From Natronolimnobius baerhuensis (GTDB lineage Archaea > Halobacteriota > Halobacteria > Halobacteriales > Natrialbaceae): a stretch of DNA of 64,000 bases. Made by a program: the position numbers and the translations under genes. How positions within the stretch are numbered: position 1 is the stretch's first letter; each line of letters begins with the position of its first letter. Positions 8,659 through 18,437 of the stretch are shown piece by piece. The notes below the pieces were generated by a model. The model saw nothing but the letters and a program-made list of their open reading frames with translations. It was not told the DNA's origin and did not search any database. Where the stretch lies: contig NZ_MWPH01000003.1 of NCBI RefSeq assembly GCF_002177135.1, positions 1 to 64,000 on the forward strand, read 5' to 3'.

Positions 8659-9600
8659 TCACTCGGCGCGCGCTACCGTCCGCGCCTCTGTGACGCTTTT
8701 GCCCTCGCGCAAGACGGCATCGACGAACAGTTCGCCCGCTTTGTAGGACGACCGAACCATCGGGCCGCTGGCGCAGTACAGAAATCCTAACTCGTCCTCG
8801 GCCACCCGTCGCCACGTCTCGTACTTGTCCGGATGATCGTACCGGCGGACCTCGAGGTGGCTTCTCGAGGGCTGGAGGTACTGCCCGAGCGTGACGATGT
8901 CGACGCCGCGCTCGCGACAGTCCGCCAACGTCTGGTAGACCTCGTGGTCGTACTCGCCGTGGCCGAGCATGATCGACGTTTTCGTGTAAATGTCGGATTC
9001 GCGTTCGACCTGCTCGAGCACCCCGAGACTTTGATCGTACCCCGCACGTCGGTCTCGAACCGGGAACTGCAGGCGTTCGACGGTCTCGACATTGTGCGCG
9101 ATGACGTCCGGGTCGGCGTCGATGATTTTTCGGACGAGGCGCTCCTCACCCTGGAAGTCCGGGATGAGTACCTCGACGAGAATCCCCGGATGTCTGGCTT
9201 TGATCTCGCGGATCGTCTCGGCGAAGTGACCAGCCCCCTGATCCGGCAGGTCGTCCCGGTCGACCGACGTCAGAACGACGTAATCGAGTCCGATTTCGGC
9301 GACCGCCTCGGCGACGTTTGCGGGTTCATCCGGGTCCAACGGCTCCATTCCGCCCGTTTCGACGTCACAGAAGTTACAGCCTCGAGAGCACCGATCACCC
9401 ATAAGCATGAACGTCGCGGTGCCGCCGTCGCCGTCGCCGGTTCCGTCGCCACCGGACCAACACTCGCCCAAATTCGGGCAGTTGGCTTCCTCACAGACGG
9501 TGTGGAGATTCCGCTCGCGCAGCGTCTCACGAATGTCGGCGAACTCTCGGCCCGACGGTGGGCGCATCTTCAGCCACTCGGGCTTTCGAGCGCTGCTCAT
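8659..9600 (-). CDS. lipA: Lipoyl synthase
   Basis: This 313-residue radical-SAM enzyme inserts two sulfurs into octanoyl chains on lipoyl domains. It has both cluster motifs: the auxiliary CEEANCPNLGECW and the radical-SAM CSRGCNFCDVETG, plus the C-terminal YKAGE region near the end. The start at 9600 (MSSARKPEWLK) fits the family; the in-frame extension upstream lacks conservation. Its nearness to the E2 gene, whose Lys43 needs lipoylation, fits its role. No octanoyl transferase or lipoate ligase is visible nearby. Confidence 0.95.
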   Translation of the reverse strand: MSSARKPEWLKMRPPSGREFADIRETLRERNLHTVCEEANCPNLGECWSGGDGTGDGDGGTATFMLMGDRCSRGCNFCDVETGGMEPLDPDEPANVAEAVAEIGLDYVVLTSVDRDDLPDQGAGHFAETIREIKARHPGILVEVLIPDFQGEERLVRKIIDADPDVIAHNVETVERLQFPVRDRRAGYDQSLGVLEQVERESDIYTKTSIMLGHGEYDHEVYQTLADCRERGVDIVTLGQYLQPSRSHLEVRRYDHPDKYETWRRVAEDELGFLYCASGPMVRSSYKAGELFVDAVLREGKSVTEARTVARAE

Positions 9601-9689
9601 ATCTTTCCTGTCGGGGCGGGACGGAAAAGTCGTTTCGTCACCGCACGCACGCGGGCAGCACTCATATGACGTATTCACAATAAGTCAGG

Positions 9690-9700
9690 TAAATTTATAT
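9690..9700 (+). promoter_or_regulatory. TATA-like promoter of the MATE gene
   Basis: An AAATTTATAT block lies about 27-36 bases upstream of the ATG at 9726. That spacing implies transcription starting at or next to the start codon, giving a leaderless mRNA as is common in haloarchaea. It supports choosing 9726 over the in-frame TTG at 9714. Confidence 0.5.
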
Positions 9701-9725
9701 CTATCAGCCATACTTGTGGTTAGGA

Positions 9726-11128
9726 ATGTTCGATCTCGAGCGCGACGAGATCACCAGCGGGTCGATTCCACGGACGCTCGCCGTGCTTGCCGCGCCACTG
9801 TTCGTCCAGAACCTCGTGCAAGTCCTCCAGCAGGTCATCGACACCCTCTGGCTCGGCCGCCACAGCCTCGAGGCCGTCGCGGCTGTCGGGTTGATCTTCC
9901 CGATTGCAGGATTGCTCGCTGCCGTTGCAGTTGGTGTCAGCGTCGGGACGCAGGTGCTCGTCTCCCAGCGCGTCGGCGCGGACGAGTCGAGGGCTGGTCG
10001 CCGGGCCGCGTTCAACGGCACGCTCGTTGGCCTGCTCGCGGGCGGTGTGACTGGCCTCGTTATCTTCGTCTTCGCCTACGAAATCGTCTCCATCTTCGGT
10101 GCAGACGAGACAGTAACTGATCTGGCAGCCTCGTATCTCGCCGTCTACGCCCTGTTGTTTTTCGTCCTGACCGCGAGTGATACCCTCGAGTCGGGCTTCG
10201 TCGGCTGGGGCGATACGCGGGCCGCGCTGTACATTAACGTGGTCGCGGTCGCGGTGAACATCGTCCTCGATCCGTTCTTGATCTTCGGCTGGTGGGCGTT
10301 CCCCGAACTCGGCGTCGCGGGCGCAGCGCTGGCGACCGGGATCGGCTACGGGTTCGGCCTGTCGCTTGGCGTCGCCATGGCGACGCACGGACGCGATGGG
10401 TTCGTCTTTACGCGCGAAAGTTGTCGTCTCTCGCTCGAGGACTGGCGCGAGATCGTCGACATCGGCTGGCCGACGGCTGGCCAACATGTCTCGAGTCAGT
10501 CGGCCCGCGTCGGAATGATATGGCTCGTCACGCTCGTCGGCGGCACGGCGGGGCTGGCGGCATTTACCATCGGCGCGCGCGCGTGGCGACGATTGCGTTC
10601 GTGCCGGCGATTGGCCTCCAGCAGGCCGCACAGAGTATGGTCGGCCAGAATCTCGGTGCAGAACTGCCAGAACGAGCGCGCCGGACGACGTGGGTCGGCG
10701 TCGCCATCGCGAGTGGCGGGCTCTGTCTCGTCGGCGCAGTTCAGTGGTTCATCCCCGAAACGCTGTCGGTGGTGTTCGTCCCCGACGCAACGCCCGCAGA
10801 GGTCGCCCTCGCCGCAGAGTACCTGCGGATTCTCGCCTATGGCTACTGGGCAATCGGCGCGACCTACCTCCTGCAGGCCGGATTCAACGGTGCCCGGCGC
10901 ACCCGAACGAGTCTCATCGCGACGCTGTTGCAGTACTGGATCATCCGCCTGCCAGTTGCCGCCGCGTTCGGCTACCTCCTCGAGCCAAGCGTTATCGGCG
11001 TCTTCTGGGGCGTGACGATTTCGAACATCGTCGCCGCACTTGGACTCGGCTGGTACTACTGGTACGAGACCTCGAACGGCATGAACGCTCGAGCGGCCGA
11101 GACGGCAGCCACAGAGGCAGCAGACTGA
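9726..11128 (+). pseudogene. MATE-family efflux transporter, frameshifted
   Basis: Two overlapping frames together encode a complete MATE exporter of about 466 residues. These multi-helix membrane proteins exchange cations for drugs or metabolites. The first half (MFDLERDEITSGSIPRTLAV through AAFTIGAR) is read from 9726. After a GC tract at 10573-10583 the family sequence (VATIAFVPAIGLQQAAQS) continues two bases out of frame. One extra GC unit explains the shift. Both halves have intact membrane segments and no other damage. That suggests a recent mutation, a slippage-controlled gene or a sequencing error. As read, the protein would lose its C-terminal half and acquire an unrelated Arg/Ser-rich tail. 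Confidence 0.85.
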
Positions 11129-11201
11129 CGAGTCTACTCGCTCGAGAAACCACCCCCTACCACGGGTAGTTTTACAGTCGTGAACGGAATAGCGCCAGCG
11201 T

Positions 11202-11720
11202 ATGAGTCGTTCGACGCCGGACTGGCTGCATCTCTCCGACGACGAGGACATCGTCTGGGAGAGTCGGCCGCACCCGATTACGATGGGACCGCGAGTACCG
11301 CTCGCGCTGGCAATTGTCCTCGTCGGCGTCGTCCTCGCCGGGTGGGGCGTCACCGACGGCGGCATTGCAATCGTCGCGCTGTTCGGCGTCGTCTTGATGG
11401 CTGCTGGCCTCATCGTCGCGAGCGTCCAGTACATCATCTGGACGAACACACGCTATGTGATCACCTCCGACGAGTTGTACAAAAAGTACGGCATCATCTC
11501 GAGAGACGTGACCCAGTTTCGCCTCGACCGCGTCCAGAACACGAGTCTGCAGCAGTCAACCGTGGGGCGCGTGCTCGGCTACGGGAACCTGACGGTGTAC
11601 ACCGCCGGCTCCGGCGAACCCGAACTCACCTTCGAGCGCGTCTCGAGTCCGGAGCGGGCCGCGAGCGTCCTGAACGAGTACCTTGGGACCGTGAGTGCGC
11701 CGAACGATCAGACGGTGTGA
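11202..11720 (+). CDS. PH domain-containing membrane protein
   Basis: This 172-residue protein starts with an acidic segment including DDEDIVWESRPHP. Two transmembrane helices follow at about residues 31-51 and 54-77. A bacterial-type PH (bPH2/YdbT) domain comes next: TNTRYVITSDELYKKYGIIS, then RLDRVQNTSLQQSTVGRVLG. This domain architecture is typical of small membrane proteins of unknown function. The gene stands between the MATE gene and an unrelated membrane protein on the same strand. Confidence 0.8.
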   Translation: MSRSTPDWLHLSDDEDIVWESRPHPITMGPRVPLALAIVLVGVVLAGWGVTDGGIAIVALFGVVLMAAGLIVASVQYIIWTNTRYVITSDELYKKYGIISRDVTQFRLDRVQNTSLQQSTVGRVLGYGNLTVYTAGSGEPELTFERVSSPERAASVLNEYLGTVSAPNDQTV

Positions 11721-11860
11721 GACTGACTCTTGTCAGTCACTACTACCCCGACGGTAAGCGCTCCTGTATGTTATCAGACATACAGGTGTAGCAGGTCGTA
11801 TGAGACGGATTTCGATTTCCAGGTGCTGAGATGGCTATAATCCTCATCGACAGGTGGCAT

Positions 11861-11873
11861 TATATATTTCCTA
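11861..11873 (+). promoter_or_regulatory. TATA-rich element upstream of the 11930 gene
   Basis: An ATTATATATTTCC block is the only strong AT-rich core in the 200-base gap. Transcription would begin near 11893-11897. That leaves a short leader for ATG 11930, or almost none for an alternative GTG at 11903. Confidence 0.4.
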
Positions 11874-11929
11874 ACTGAACAGACGGAACACAAAGCTCAT
11901 ATGTGAGAGTAGATTCTGCCAACGACACT

Positions 11930-12526
11930 ATGGCATCTCAGCCTGTGCTGTCGAACGACCAGAGTGAGTCGAACCGGACGAGTGTCGCCGCGAGTGCCGG
12001 ACTCGGAGTGGTGACCGCAGCGATTGGCTACCTGCTCACGGCGGTCCTGATCGCAGGGGAGGCTGGCCACGCAGTCGGTGAGGAGATTGCCGACTGGAAG
12101 GGCATCGCCTGGCACTACTACAACGGCCACATGGTCGATATCGGCGGCTCCGGGTCGATTGGCGGATTCAGCAGCAGCGACGCCGTCAATTTCCTCGCTG
12201 AGTCGAGTTCGACGAGTGCCACACTCGTGTACGTCATCCCACCAGTTGTCCTTCTCGCGACCGGGGCAGCCCTCGCGTACCACTTCGGTGCGCGAGACAT
12301 TGGCTCCGCCGTCCTGATCGGCGCACCGGTCACGATTGGCTACGCCGTCGTGATGGGCCTCGGTGCGGTCGTCACGGAAGCAAGCGGCGAGTGGTCGGCG
12401 TTCGGCATCGACGCGACGGTCTCGATGGCACCCGAACTGATGCCCGCAATCGTCCTCGCGGGCCTCCTCTACCCGCTCGTGTTCGCTACGGCTGGAGCTG
12501 TCCTGACCGCAGTGCTTCGTTCCTAA
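11930..12526 (+). CDS. Hypothetical multi-pass membrane protein
   Basis: This protein has 198 residues and about four predicted membrane segments, around residues 20-41, 99-120, 130-153 and 170-195. An extracytoplasmic-looking Ser/Gly-rich loop contains GGSGSIGGFSSS. The ATG at 11930 (MASQPVLSND) is preferred; a GTG at 11903 would add nine residues. No family is recognised. The Ser/Thr-rich polar head and small-residue-rich helices are typical of haloarchaeal orphan membrane proteins. Confidence 0.6.
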   Translation: MASQPVLSNDQSESNRTSVAASAGLGVVTAAIGYLLTAVLIAGEAGHAVGEEIADWKGIAWHYYNGHMVDIGGSGSIGGFSSSDAVNFLAESSSTSATLVYVIPPVVLLATGAALAYHFGARDIGSAVLIGAPVTIGYAVVMGLGAVVTEASGEWSAFGIDATVSMAPELMPAIVLAGLLYPLVFATAGAVLTAVLRS

Positions 12527-12620
12527 GAAGCGCCGCTCGACACTCGGCACTCGCCACTCGAGGGCGGCCGTGCCGACTCGAAGGAAACGCCTTTCACTGC
12601 TGACTCCCCGTGTTCGCCTG

Positions 12621-14975
12621 ATGGAGGTCGCCGAGGTTCTCCCAGAGTTCGCCGACGCCTTTGCCTTTGAGGAGTTCAATCGAATGCAACGCGAGGCCGT
12701 GCCCGCCTTACTCGAGTCCGATGACAACGTCGTCGCGAGCGCGCCGACGGCTGCGGGCAAGACCGCCCTCGCGGAACTCGCGATCTGTAAGGCACTCGCG
12801 GATGGCGGAACCGCACTGTTTATCGCGCCGATGCGAGCCCTGACGAACGAGAAAGAAGACGACTGGGACCGATTTGAGGACCTCGAGTACTCGGTGTACG
12901 TCGTCACGGGCGAACGGGATCTGAACCCGCGGCGCGCGCGACGCGCGGACATCCTCGTGATGACACCCGAGAAACTCGACTCGGCGACCCGCAAACACGA
13001 TTCGCGACGCTATGACTTCGTCACCGACGTCGACGTCTGCGTTATCGACGAAGTCCACTTACTCGACGCCGACCGACGGGGATCGGTGCTCGAGGTGACG
13101 ATTTCCCGACTGCGGCGACTCTGTGCGCCACGCGTCGTGGCGCTGTCGGCGACGATGCCGAACATCGACGACGTAGCGGCCTGGCTCGACGCGCCCGCGG
13201 AGACCACCTTCGAGTTCGGCGACGAGTACCGGCCGGTCGAGCTGAACGCGGGCGTCAAGACTTACACGCACGGCGAGAACTCCTTTGCCGACAAGTATCG
13301 TCGCCTCTATCGCGCACTCGACCTTGCTGAACCGCACCTCAGGGAGGACGGCCAATCACTCGTGTTCGTCTCCTCGAGACAGGATACCGTCCGCGCGGCC
13401 GAGAAAGCCCGCGACGAGATCGCCGAACGCGACATTCCAATGGGTGCACGCGGCAACTACGATTTCCATACTGACTCGAAAGCACTCGAGAACGAGACGC
13501 TCCGAAACTCCGTCCTCGACGGCGTCGCCTTCCACCATGCCGGCCTCTCGAAGAACGACCGCGACCTCGTCGAGGAGTGGTTCAAGGAGGGCATCGTCGA
13601 ATTGCTCTTTTCAACCTCAACGCTGGCCTGGGGTGTGAACCTGCCCGCCCGCTGTGTCGTGATCCGGGATACGAAACTCCACGACCCGCTCGAGGGCGAA
13701 GTCGACATGAGTCCCCTCGACGTGCTCCAGATGCTCGGGCGGGCGGGTCGGCCGGGCTACGACGACGTGGGCTACGGCTGGGTCGTCTGCGACACGGCGG
13801 AGGCGGACAAGTACCGCCGCCTGCTGCGCGATGGCAAAGAGATCGAATCCCGCCTCGCAGACAGCCTCGAGACCCACCTGAACGCCGAAATTGCAATGGG
13901 GACGATTACCGACCTTGACGATGTAATGGACTGGCTCGAGACGACCTTTTACTACGTCCGCGGGCAGTCCAAACCCGAGGCATACGAGTTCCCGAACCTC
14001 CGCGAGCGCGTCCGTGATTGCCTCGAGGACCTCGTTTCCCACGGCTTCGTCGAGACCGGCGAGGACCTCTCCATCGAGGCGACGCAACGAGGCGTCCTCG
14101 CCTCGAAGTACTACCTGCGCCTCGAGACGGCGGCGACGTTCGCCCGACTCTGTGACCGGATCGACGACGGCGACGATCTCGAGACGAACGACATTCTCGA
14201 GGCGGTCGCGACGGCCGGCGAGTTCGACTCCGTCTCGTCCAGACAGGACGAACGCGACGCCATCGACGCCGTGTTAGTTGGCCAGGAGTACGGCGACCTC
14301 GAGGCCGGCCAGCGGAAAGTGCTCGCTATCTTGCGGGGTGCAGCCAGCGGGACAACCCCGACGGAACTCGCGAGCGATTCGTGGGTGATCCGCCAGAACG
14401 CGACCCGCCTGCTGTCGGCGCTGGGTGCGTTTCTCGACCGCTTTGTCGGCCCGCACGCGGCAAATCGCTCGCGACGTGTCGAGGCACGCATCGAAAACGG
14501 CGTCTCGGCGGATGCCGTCGGGCTAACCGCCATCGACGGCGTTGGTGCTGGCCGCGCGAGCAAACTCGCAACAGAAGGGCTGGCGACGCCCGGTGACGTC
14601 GTCGGGGCCGGCATTTCCGGGTTGACCGAAGCCGGACTTTCGGAAGGCGTCGCCGAACGCGTCTACGAAGGCGCACAGTCGCTCCCCTCGCTCGAACTCG
14701 AGTGGGGCGACTTCCCCGAACAGATTGAAACGGGCGAGAACGAGGTCTGTGAGGTAACCGTTCGAAACGTCGGCGAACCCGAACGCGCCGGTATCCGCGT
14801 CACCGTCAACGGCCGCGAGATGACGAGTACGAACACCTATCTTCGCGATACCGAAACCGTCCCCGTCGGCGTCTTCGGCGCAGATGCGGACGAACTCGAG
14901 TATACGGTGAGTGTTGCGTTTCCCGAGGAGCCACTGGTGCCGGTCGAGCAGACCAGACACGTCAATATCGCGTGA
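12621..14975 (+). CDS. Ski2/Hel308-like DEAD/DEAH-box helicase
   Basis: This 784-residue ATP-dependent helicase has Walker A APTAAGKT (about residue 42), Walker B DEVH, motif III SATMPN, a HHAGLSKNDRD block and motif VI QMLGRAGRPGYD. A winged-helix region follows. Near the C-terminus a helix-hairpin-helix-like segment (IDGVGAGRASKL) and a beta-rich tail are visible. The arrangement matches Hel308/Ski2 helicases, which act on stalled forks or structured RNA. The start at 12621 (MEVAEVLPEFADAF) is the family-like one. The gene stands alone, convergent with the urease operon. Confidence 0.85.
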   Translation: MEVAEVLPEFADAFAFEEFNRMQREAVPALLESDDNVVASAPTAAGKTALAELAICKALADGGTALFIAPMRALTNEKEDDWDRFEDLEYSVYVVTGERDLNPRRARRADILVMTPEKLDSATRKHDSRRYDFVTDVDVCVIDEVHLLDADRRGSVLEVTISRLRRLCAPRVVALSATMPNIDDVAAWLDAPAETTFEFGDEYRPVELNAGVKTYTHGENSFADKYRRLYRALDLAEPHLREDGQSLVFVSSRQDTVRAAEKARDEIAERDIPMGARGNYDFHTDSKALENETLRNSVLDGVAFHHAGLSKNDRDLVEEWFKEGIVELLFSTSTLAWGVNLPARCVVIRDTKLHDPLEGEVDMSPLDVLQMLGRAGRPGYDDVGYGWVVCDTAEADKYRRLLRDGKEIESRLADSLETHLNAEIAMGTITDLDDVMDWLETTFYYVRGQSKPEAYEFPNLRERVRDCLEDLVSHGFVETGEDLSIEATQRGVLASKYYLRLETAATFARLCDRIDDGDDLETNDILEAVATAGEFDSVSSRQDERDAIDAVLVGQEYGDLEAGQRKVLAILRGAASGTTPTELASDSWVIRQNATRLLSALGAFLDRFVGPHAANRSRRVEARIENGVSADAVGLTAIDGVGAGRASKLATEGLATPGDVVGAGISGLTEAGLSEGVAERVYEGAQSLPSLELEWGDFPEQIETGENEVCEVTVRNVGEPERAGIRVTVNGREMTSTNTYLRDTETVPVGVFGADADELEYTVSVAFPEEPLVPVEQTRHVNIA

Positions 14976-15016
14976 TCGGACTCGGGCCATCACCTTCTGT
15001 GGGCTACAGCCGTCTT

Positions 15017-15715
15017 TCAACTCATGAACAGCCGTCGACCCGCCCGTTCGTGGCGCATTCCCATGATTTCGGCGAACGGCGCGAACGATGCCATCGCAGA
15101 GACATCGGACTCGAGATACTGCTCACAGACTTCAGTCACGACCGACTGGAGCGACTCGAGGGTCGATTGAATCGCCGTGTGACCAAATCGCCCGAGTCGC
15201 TGGGCTGCACCGAGCAGTCCCGTAACGAACGAGTGGGCGTAGGCAAGACAGGCATCTCGGCGTGAGAGGCCACGCGACTGGGCGATGACGCCAAAGACCA
15301 CCGGGTAGTGACCCGGCGTCTCGTCGGTTGCGACTGCCGTCGCGAGAGTCGTCTCGACCCCTTGCTCGATGTCTGTCTCGAGGAACAATTCAGAGAGCTT
15401 CGCGCCCGCTTTCGTCGAACTCTCACGGAACTCGCGGGGCATCGTCACGGCGTGGAGCCGTTCGTCGACAGTCCGTACCGCCTCGAGATCGTTTGCCTCA
15501 CTCGCTGCATGGGCGTTCGACAACGCCACGAGTTCACAGGGTCCGACGACACGCCGGAGATACGCAGCGATCACGGCCTCGAGGTCATCACGGTCATCGA
15601 TTTTATCCTCGTTCAGGTACTGCTCGAGGCCGTATGAGGCCGTGTAGCCACCGACTGGCAGAAACGAGTCTGCAAGCCGAAGGGCCGACAGGAACGCATC
15701 GGGGTCAGTGGTCAT
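15017..15715 (-). CDS. ureF: Urease accessory protein UreF
   Basis: This 232-residue protein is part of the UreD-UreF-UreG complex that loads nickel into apo-urease. Motifs include LRLADSFLPVGGYTASYGLEQ at the N-terminus and MGMRHE near the end. The start at 15715 is chosen because DPDAFLSALRLADS is the family-like beginning; upstream in-frame sequence is the shadow of ureE's His-rich tail. It overlaps ureE by 11 bases and is the last gene of the operon. Confidence 0.9.
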   Translation of the reverse strand: MTTDPDAFLSALRLADSFLPVGGYTASYGLEQYLNEDKIDDRDDLEAVIAAYLRRVVGPCELVALSNAHAASEANDLEAVRTVDERLHAVTMPREFRESSTKAGAKLSELFLETDIEQGVETTLATAVATDETPGHYPVVFGVIAQSRGLSRRDACLAYAHSFVTGLLGAAQRLGRFGHTAIQSTLESLQSVVTEVCEQYLESDVSAMASFAPFAEIMGMRHERAGRRLFMS

Positions 15716-16394
15716 GGTTGTGGGTGTGGTCGTGGTCATGACCATGGTCGTGAGTGTGCGTCTGTGTGTCTCCGGCCTCGCCATGAGAACCCTCGTGGGG
15801 TCCATCGTGAGCGTGGTCAGTTCCGTGGCCGTGCGTGTGACCATCCTCATGAGCGTGGTCATGGCCAGCCTCGCTTCCGTGAGTGTGGTCGTGCTCCGGC
15901 GTTTCCGCAGTATCCGAGACGAATCGTTCTGCGTCGACCGTCACTCCCTCGACGGTCGCACCCGGAATCACGTCCGCGACGACCCGCTCGACGATGTGTC
16001 GATCCGCTGCGAGTGGGACGTAGACGACGCCGTCTTCGACCGCCAGATCCCAGTGTTGGTTGCCGACCCGATGGCCGAGTTCGACTGCGGCCTCGAGTAC
16101 CTGTGGCGTCGCCTCGGGCAGCGTCACGGCAAGCGCCTCGCGTGGCTCGAACGCGATGACGATCATTCGGTCGTCGGTGACGAGCAACACGTCGCCCGCG
16201 GAGACGGCCGCGCTGTCGACGACGACGCCGACCTCGGTTCCCATATCGGTCGTTTCACGAAAGCGCGAGCGTCTGCGCCGGTTGACATCGAGAACAACGC
16301 GCTCGAGCGTGCCTGCATCGGCGTGTGCAGCACGTAACGCGGCGAGTTCGTCGTCGGCGTGGACGTTGCCGACGATGCCGTCGATTCGCTCCAT
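15705..16394 (-). CDS. ureE: Urease accessory nickel metallochaperone UreE
   Basis: This 229-residue protein delivers nickel to the UreG/urease complex. The N-terminal and central domains (about residues 1-150) fit UreE, including GHRVGNQHWDLAVEDG. The last roughly 65 residues form a repetitive His/Asp/Glu/Gly tail (HDHTHG, HDHAHEDGH, HDHGHDHDHTHNHDH) with about 30 histidines, expected to bind several metal ions. It overlaps ureD by one base and ureF by eleven. Confidence 0.92.
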   Translation of the reverse strand: MERIDGIVGNVHADDELAALRAAHADAGTLERVVLDVNRRRRSRFRETTDMGTEVGVVVDSAAVSAGDVLLVTDDRMIVIAFEPREALAVTLPEATPQVLEAAVELGHRVGNQHWDLAVEDGVVYVPLAADRHIVERVVADVIPGATVEGVTVDAERFVSDTAETPEHDHTHGSEAGHDHAHEDGHTHGHGTDHAHDGPHEGSHGEAGDTQTHTHDHGHDHDHTHNHDH

Positions 16395-17392
16395 CAGTAT
16401 CGCCGGTCGGCAGGTGCGCCGACCCCCAGTATCTGTTGTCGTGTTTCGTCCCAGGCCTGTCGCATCGCCTCGGTAACGTCCGCTTCTCGATGCCCGAGTA
16501 TGCGAACAATCGCGCCCGACTCGTAGGGCAACGTGGAGACACCGCCATGGACGGCGTCACACGCCTCGAGACACTCGGCGATAGCGTCAGTGAGCGCCTC
16601 GAGGTCGATCCCGTCGCTGGATTCGGTGTCATCCGTCTCGGCTTCGACACGCTCGGCGGGTTCGTCAGCATCGACACCCGGTGTGAAGACATACAGCGAG
16701 CCGACAACGCCGTACTCACCGACGGTCGCCGGGTCGCGCGGGTCGCGTTCTGCCGGGCGGAGATCAACCGCATCAGCACAGATGAGTCGCCCGTCGTGGT
16801 CGGCCTCGACGCGTGCGTGATAGTGGTCGAAGCTAAACGGATCGTGATCGGACAGTCCGCTCGGAACGAGCACGTCGGCGACGACAGCAACAGCGCCGTC
16901 TTCGAGGTCGACGGCCACCGTCTGCAAGCACCGAGCATCCTCGTTGACGATGGTCGGACCCGGCATGTACTCGAGGTAGCCACCCGCAGACACCGACAGC
17001 GAAGCGTCCAAATGGGCGTAGTTCGCGCGCATACTGTGGACTTTCGTCGCACTTTGGGTCGTCACGTGTGCGCGTGCGCCTGCTCGAGCATCGATTCGCA
17101 TCCGGTGGCGATCACCCTGTGCGACGCCGCCTGTCGGTTCTTGGGCGACGAGCGTCGTGAGTCCCGGCGCTGGATCGGTCTCGAGCGTCCCGGTGTGATG
17201 GTAAGGCACTTTCGCCCGGTCGCGAACGAGTCTCGTCGGCCCGTCACCGGCGCGGGCAAACGTCGCCTCGAGGAGTCCGTTCTTTCCGGGACCGCCAGCG
17301 GGAGCCTGTGCAAGGGACTCTGCGGCGTAGTCGTCGAACGCTGGCGGCAGGGCTGCCGGTTCGAGTGCGCCGGTCGTTTCGGCACCGCTCAC
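16394..17392 (-). CDS. ureD: Urease accessory protein UreD
   Basis: This 332-residue scaffold protein binds apo-urease and recruits UreF and UreG. Family segments are visible: [31 protein letters not shown], and [16 protein letters not shown]. It overlaps ureG by four bases and ureE by one. An acidic insertion around residues 255-275 ([16 protein letters not shown]) reflects haloadaptation. Length is slightly above the bacterial norm. Confidence 0.92.
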   Translation of the reverse strand: MSGAETTGALEPAALPPAFDDYAAESLAQAPAGGPGKNGLLEATFARAGDGPTRLVRDRAKVPYHHTGTLETDPAPGLTTLVAQEPTGGVAQGDRHRMRIDARAGARAHVTTQSATKVHSMRANYAHLDASLSVSAGGYLEYMPGPTIVNEDARCLQTVAVDLEDGAVAVVADVLVPSGLSDHDPFSFDHYHARVEADHDGRLICADAVDLRPAERDPRDPATVGEYGVVGSLYVFTPGVDADEPAERVEAETDDTESSDGIDLEALTDAIAECLEACDAVHGGVSTLPYESGAIVRILGHREADVTEAMRQAWDETRQQILGVGAPADRRY

Positions 17393-18009
17393 GCGAACAG
17401 CACCTCCCGCTCGATATGCTCGAGGGTTTCATCGATTCCCGAGCCGTCCTTGCAGTTGGTGAAAACGAAGGGGTCGTCGCCACGAACCGTGGCTGCGTCC
17501 GCTTCGATCACGTCCAGATCGGCGTCGACGTGGGGCGCGAGGTCGGTTTTGTTGACGACCAGCAGATCGGCCTGCGTGACGCCGGGACCGCGCTTTCGCG
17601 GGATATCCTCGCCTTCCGCGACCGAGATGATGAACAGGAAGTAATCGGCGAGTTCGGGGTTGAAGGTTGCGGCGAGGTTGTCACCGCCGCTCTCGATCAA
17701 GACGACGTCAAGGTCAGGGTGGCGCTCGGTGAACTCGTCGATTGCTGCGAGGTTCATCGACGGATCTTCGCGAATGCCAGTGTGCGGACAGGCACCCGTT
17801 TCGACCCCGTCAACGAGGTCCTCGGGGAGAAGGTCGGCGAACGTCTCCCGGAATACGTCGGCATCTTCCTGGGTCATAATGTCGTTCGCGATGACGCCGA
17901 CCTCGTAGCCTTCCTCGACGAGCGCCGGCACGAGATGTTTGACCAGTGCGGTCTTTCCCGAGCCGACTGGGCCGCCGAGACCGACTTTCGCGACGTCTCT
18001 GTAGCCCAT
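17389..18009 (-). CDS. ureG: Urease accessory GTPase UreG
   Basis: This 206-residue GTPase uses GTP hydrolysis to hand nickel to urease. The P-loop GGPVGSGKT lies near residues 12-20. The nickel-binding Cys-Pro-His motif appears in GACPHTGIR, and [20 protein letters not shown] supplies the guanine-specificity motif NKTD. It overlaps ureA by one base and ureD by four. All key residues are present. Confidence 0.95.
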   Translation of the reverse strand: MGYRDVAKVGLGGPVGSGKTALVKHLVPALVEEGYEVGVIANDIMTQEDADVFRETFADLLPEDLVDGVETGACPHTGIREDPSMNLAAIDEFTERHPDLDVVLIESGGDNLAATFNPELADYFLFIISVAEGEDIPRKRGPGVTQADLLVVNKTDLAPHVDADLDVIEADAATVRGDDPFVFTNCKDGSGIDETLEHIEREVLFA

Positions 18010-18437
18010 CAGGAACCCCTCTCCGCGGATTCATCGGCTGCGCCAGACGGCTCGTTTCCATCGGTCTCGAGCGCTCGAGCCGTCGGATTCGGATCCGGCG
18101 TCGGCGATTCGCCCTCGAGTTGGTCGCGACTATCGGCTCGGATCGGGTCGTGGATCGTCACGAGTTTCGTGCCGTCGGGAAAGACAGGTTCGACCTGGAT
18201 CATGTCGACCATTTCGGGGACGCCGCTCATCACGTCCTCGCGGGTGAGCAACTGGGTTGCGTCTGCGCGAATCTGTGAGACGGATTTACCGTCACGGGCG
18301 GCCTCGCAGGCCCAGTCGGAGATATAGGCCACCGTTTCGGGATGATTCAACTTGACGCCGCGAGACTTGCGGCGTCGAGCGAGCTCTGCAGCCATGAAGA
18401 TCGTCAGTCGTTCGGATTCTTTGGGTGAGAGATTCAT
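18009..18437 (-). CDS. ureA: Urease gamma subunit UreA with acidic tail
   Basis: This 142-residue structural subunit starts [11 protein letters not shown], as the family does. The body ends in a normal VTIHDPI at about residue 102. A further 40 or so Pro/Asp/Glu/Ser residues follow ([18 protein letters not shown] and on), which standard gamma subunits lack. The gene follows the second ureC with a four-base overlap. Its place after ureC rather than before it is unusual compared with bacterial ureABC. Confidence 0.92.
   Translation of the reverse strand: MNLSPKESERLTIFMAAELARRRKSRGVKLNHPETVAYISDWACEAARDGKSVSQIRADATQLLTREDVMSGVPEMVDMIQVEPVFPDGTKLVTIHDPIRADSRDQLEGESPTPDPNPTARALETDGNEPSGAADESAERGS

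Noticed and set aside
15705-15900. Possible tandem-repeat or CRISPR-like array
   Set aside because: The repetition is the coding sequence of the His-rich UreE tail; there are no regular spacers or conserved direct repeats. No CRISPR array was seen in the window.
15708-16337. Val/Ser-rich frame opposite ureE
   Set aside because: It is the complement of the His-rich UreE tail; the repeats of GTG codons come from CAC histidine codons.
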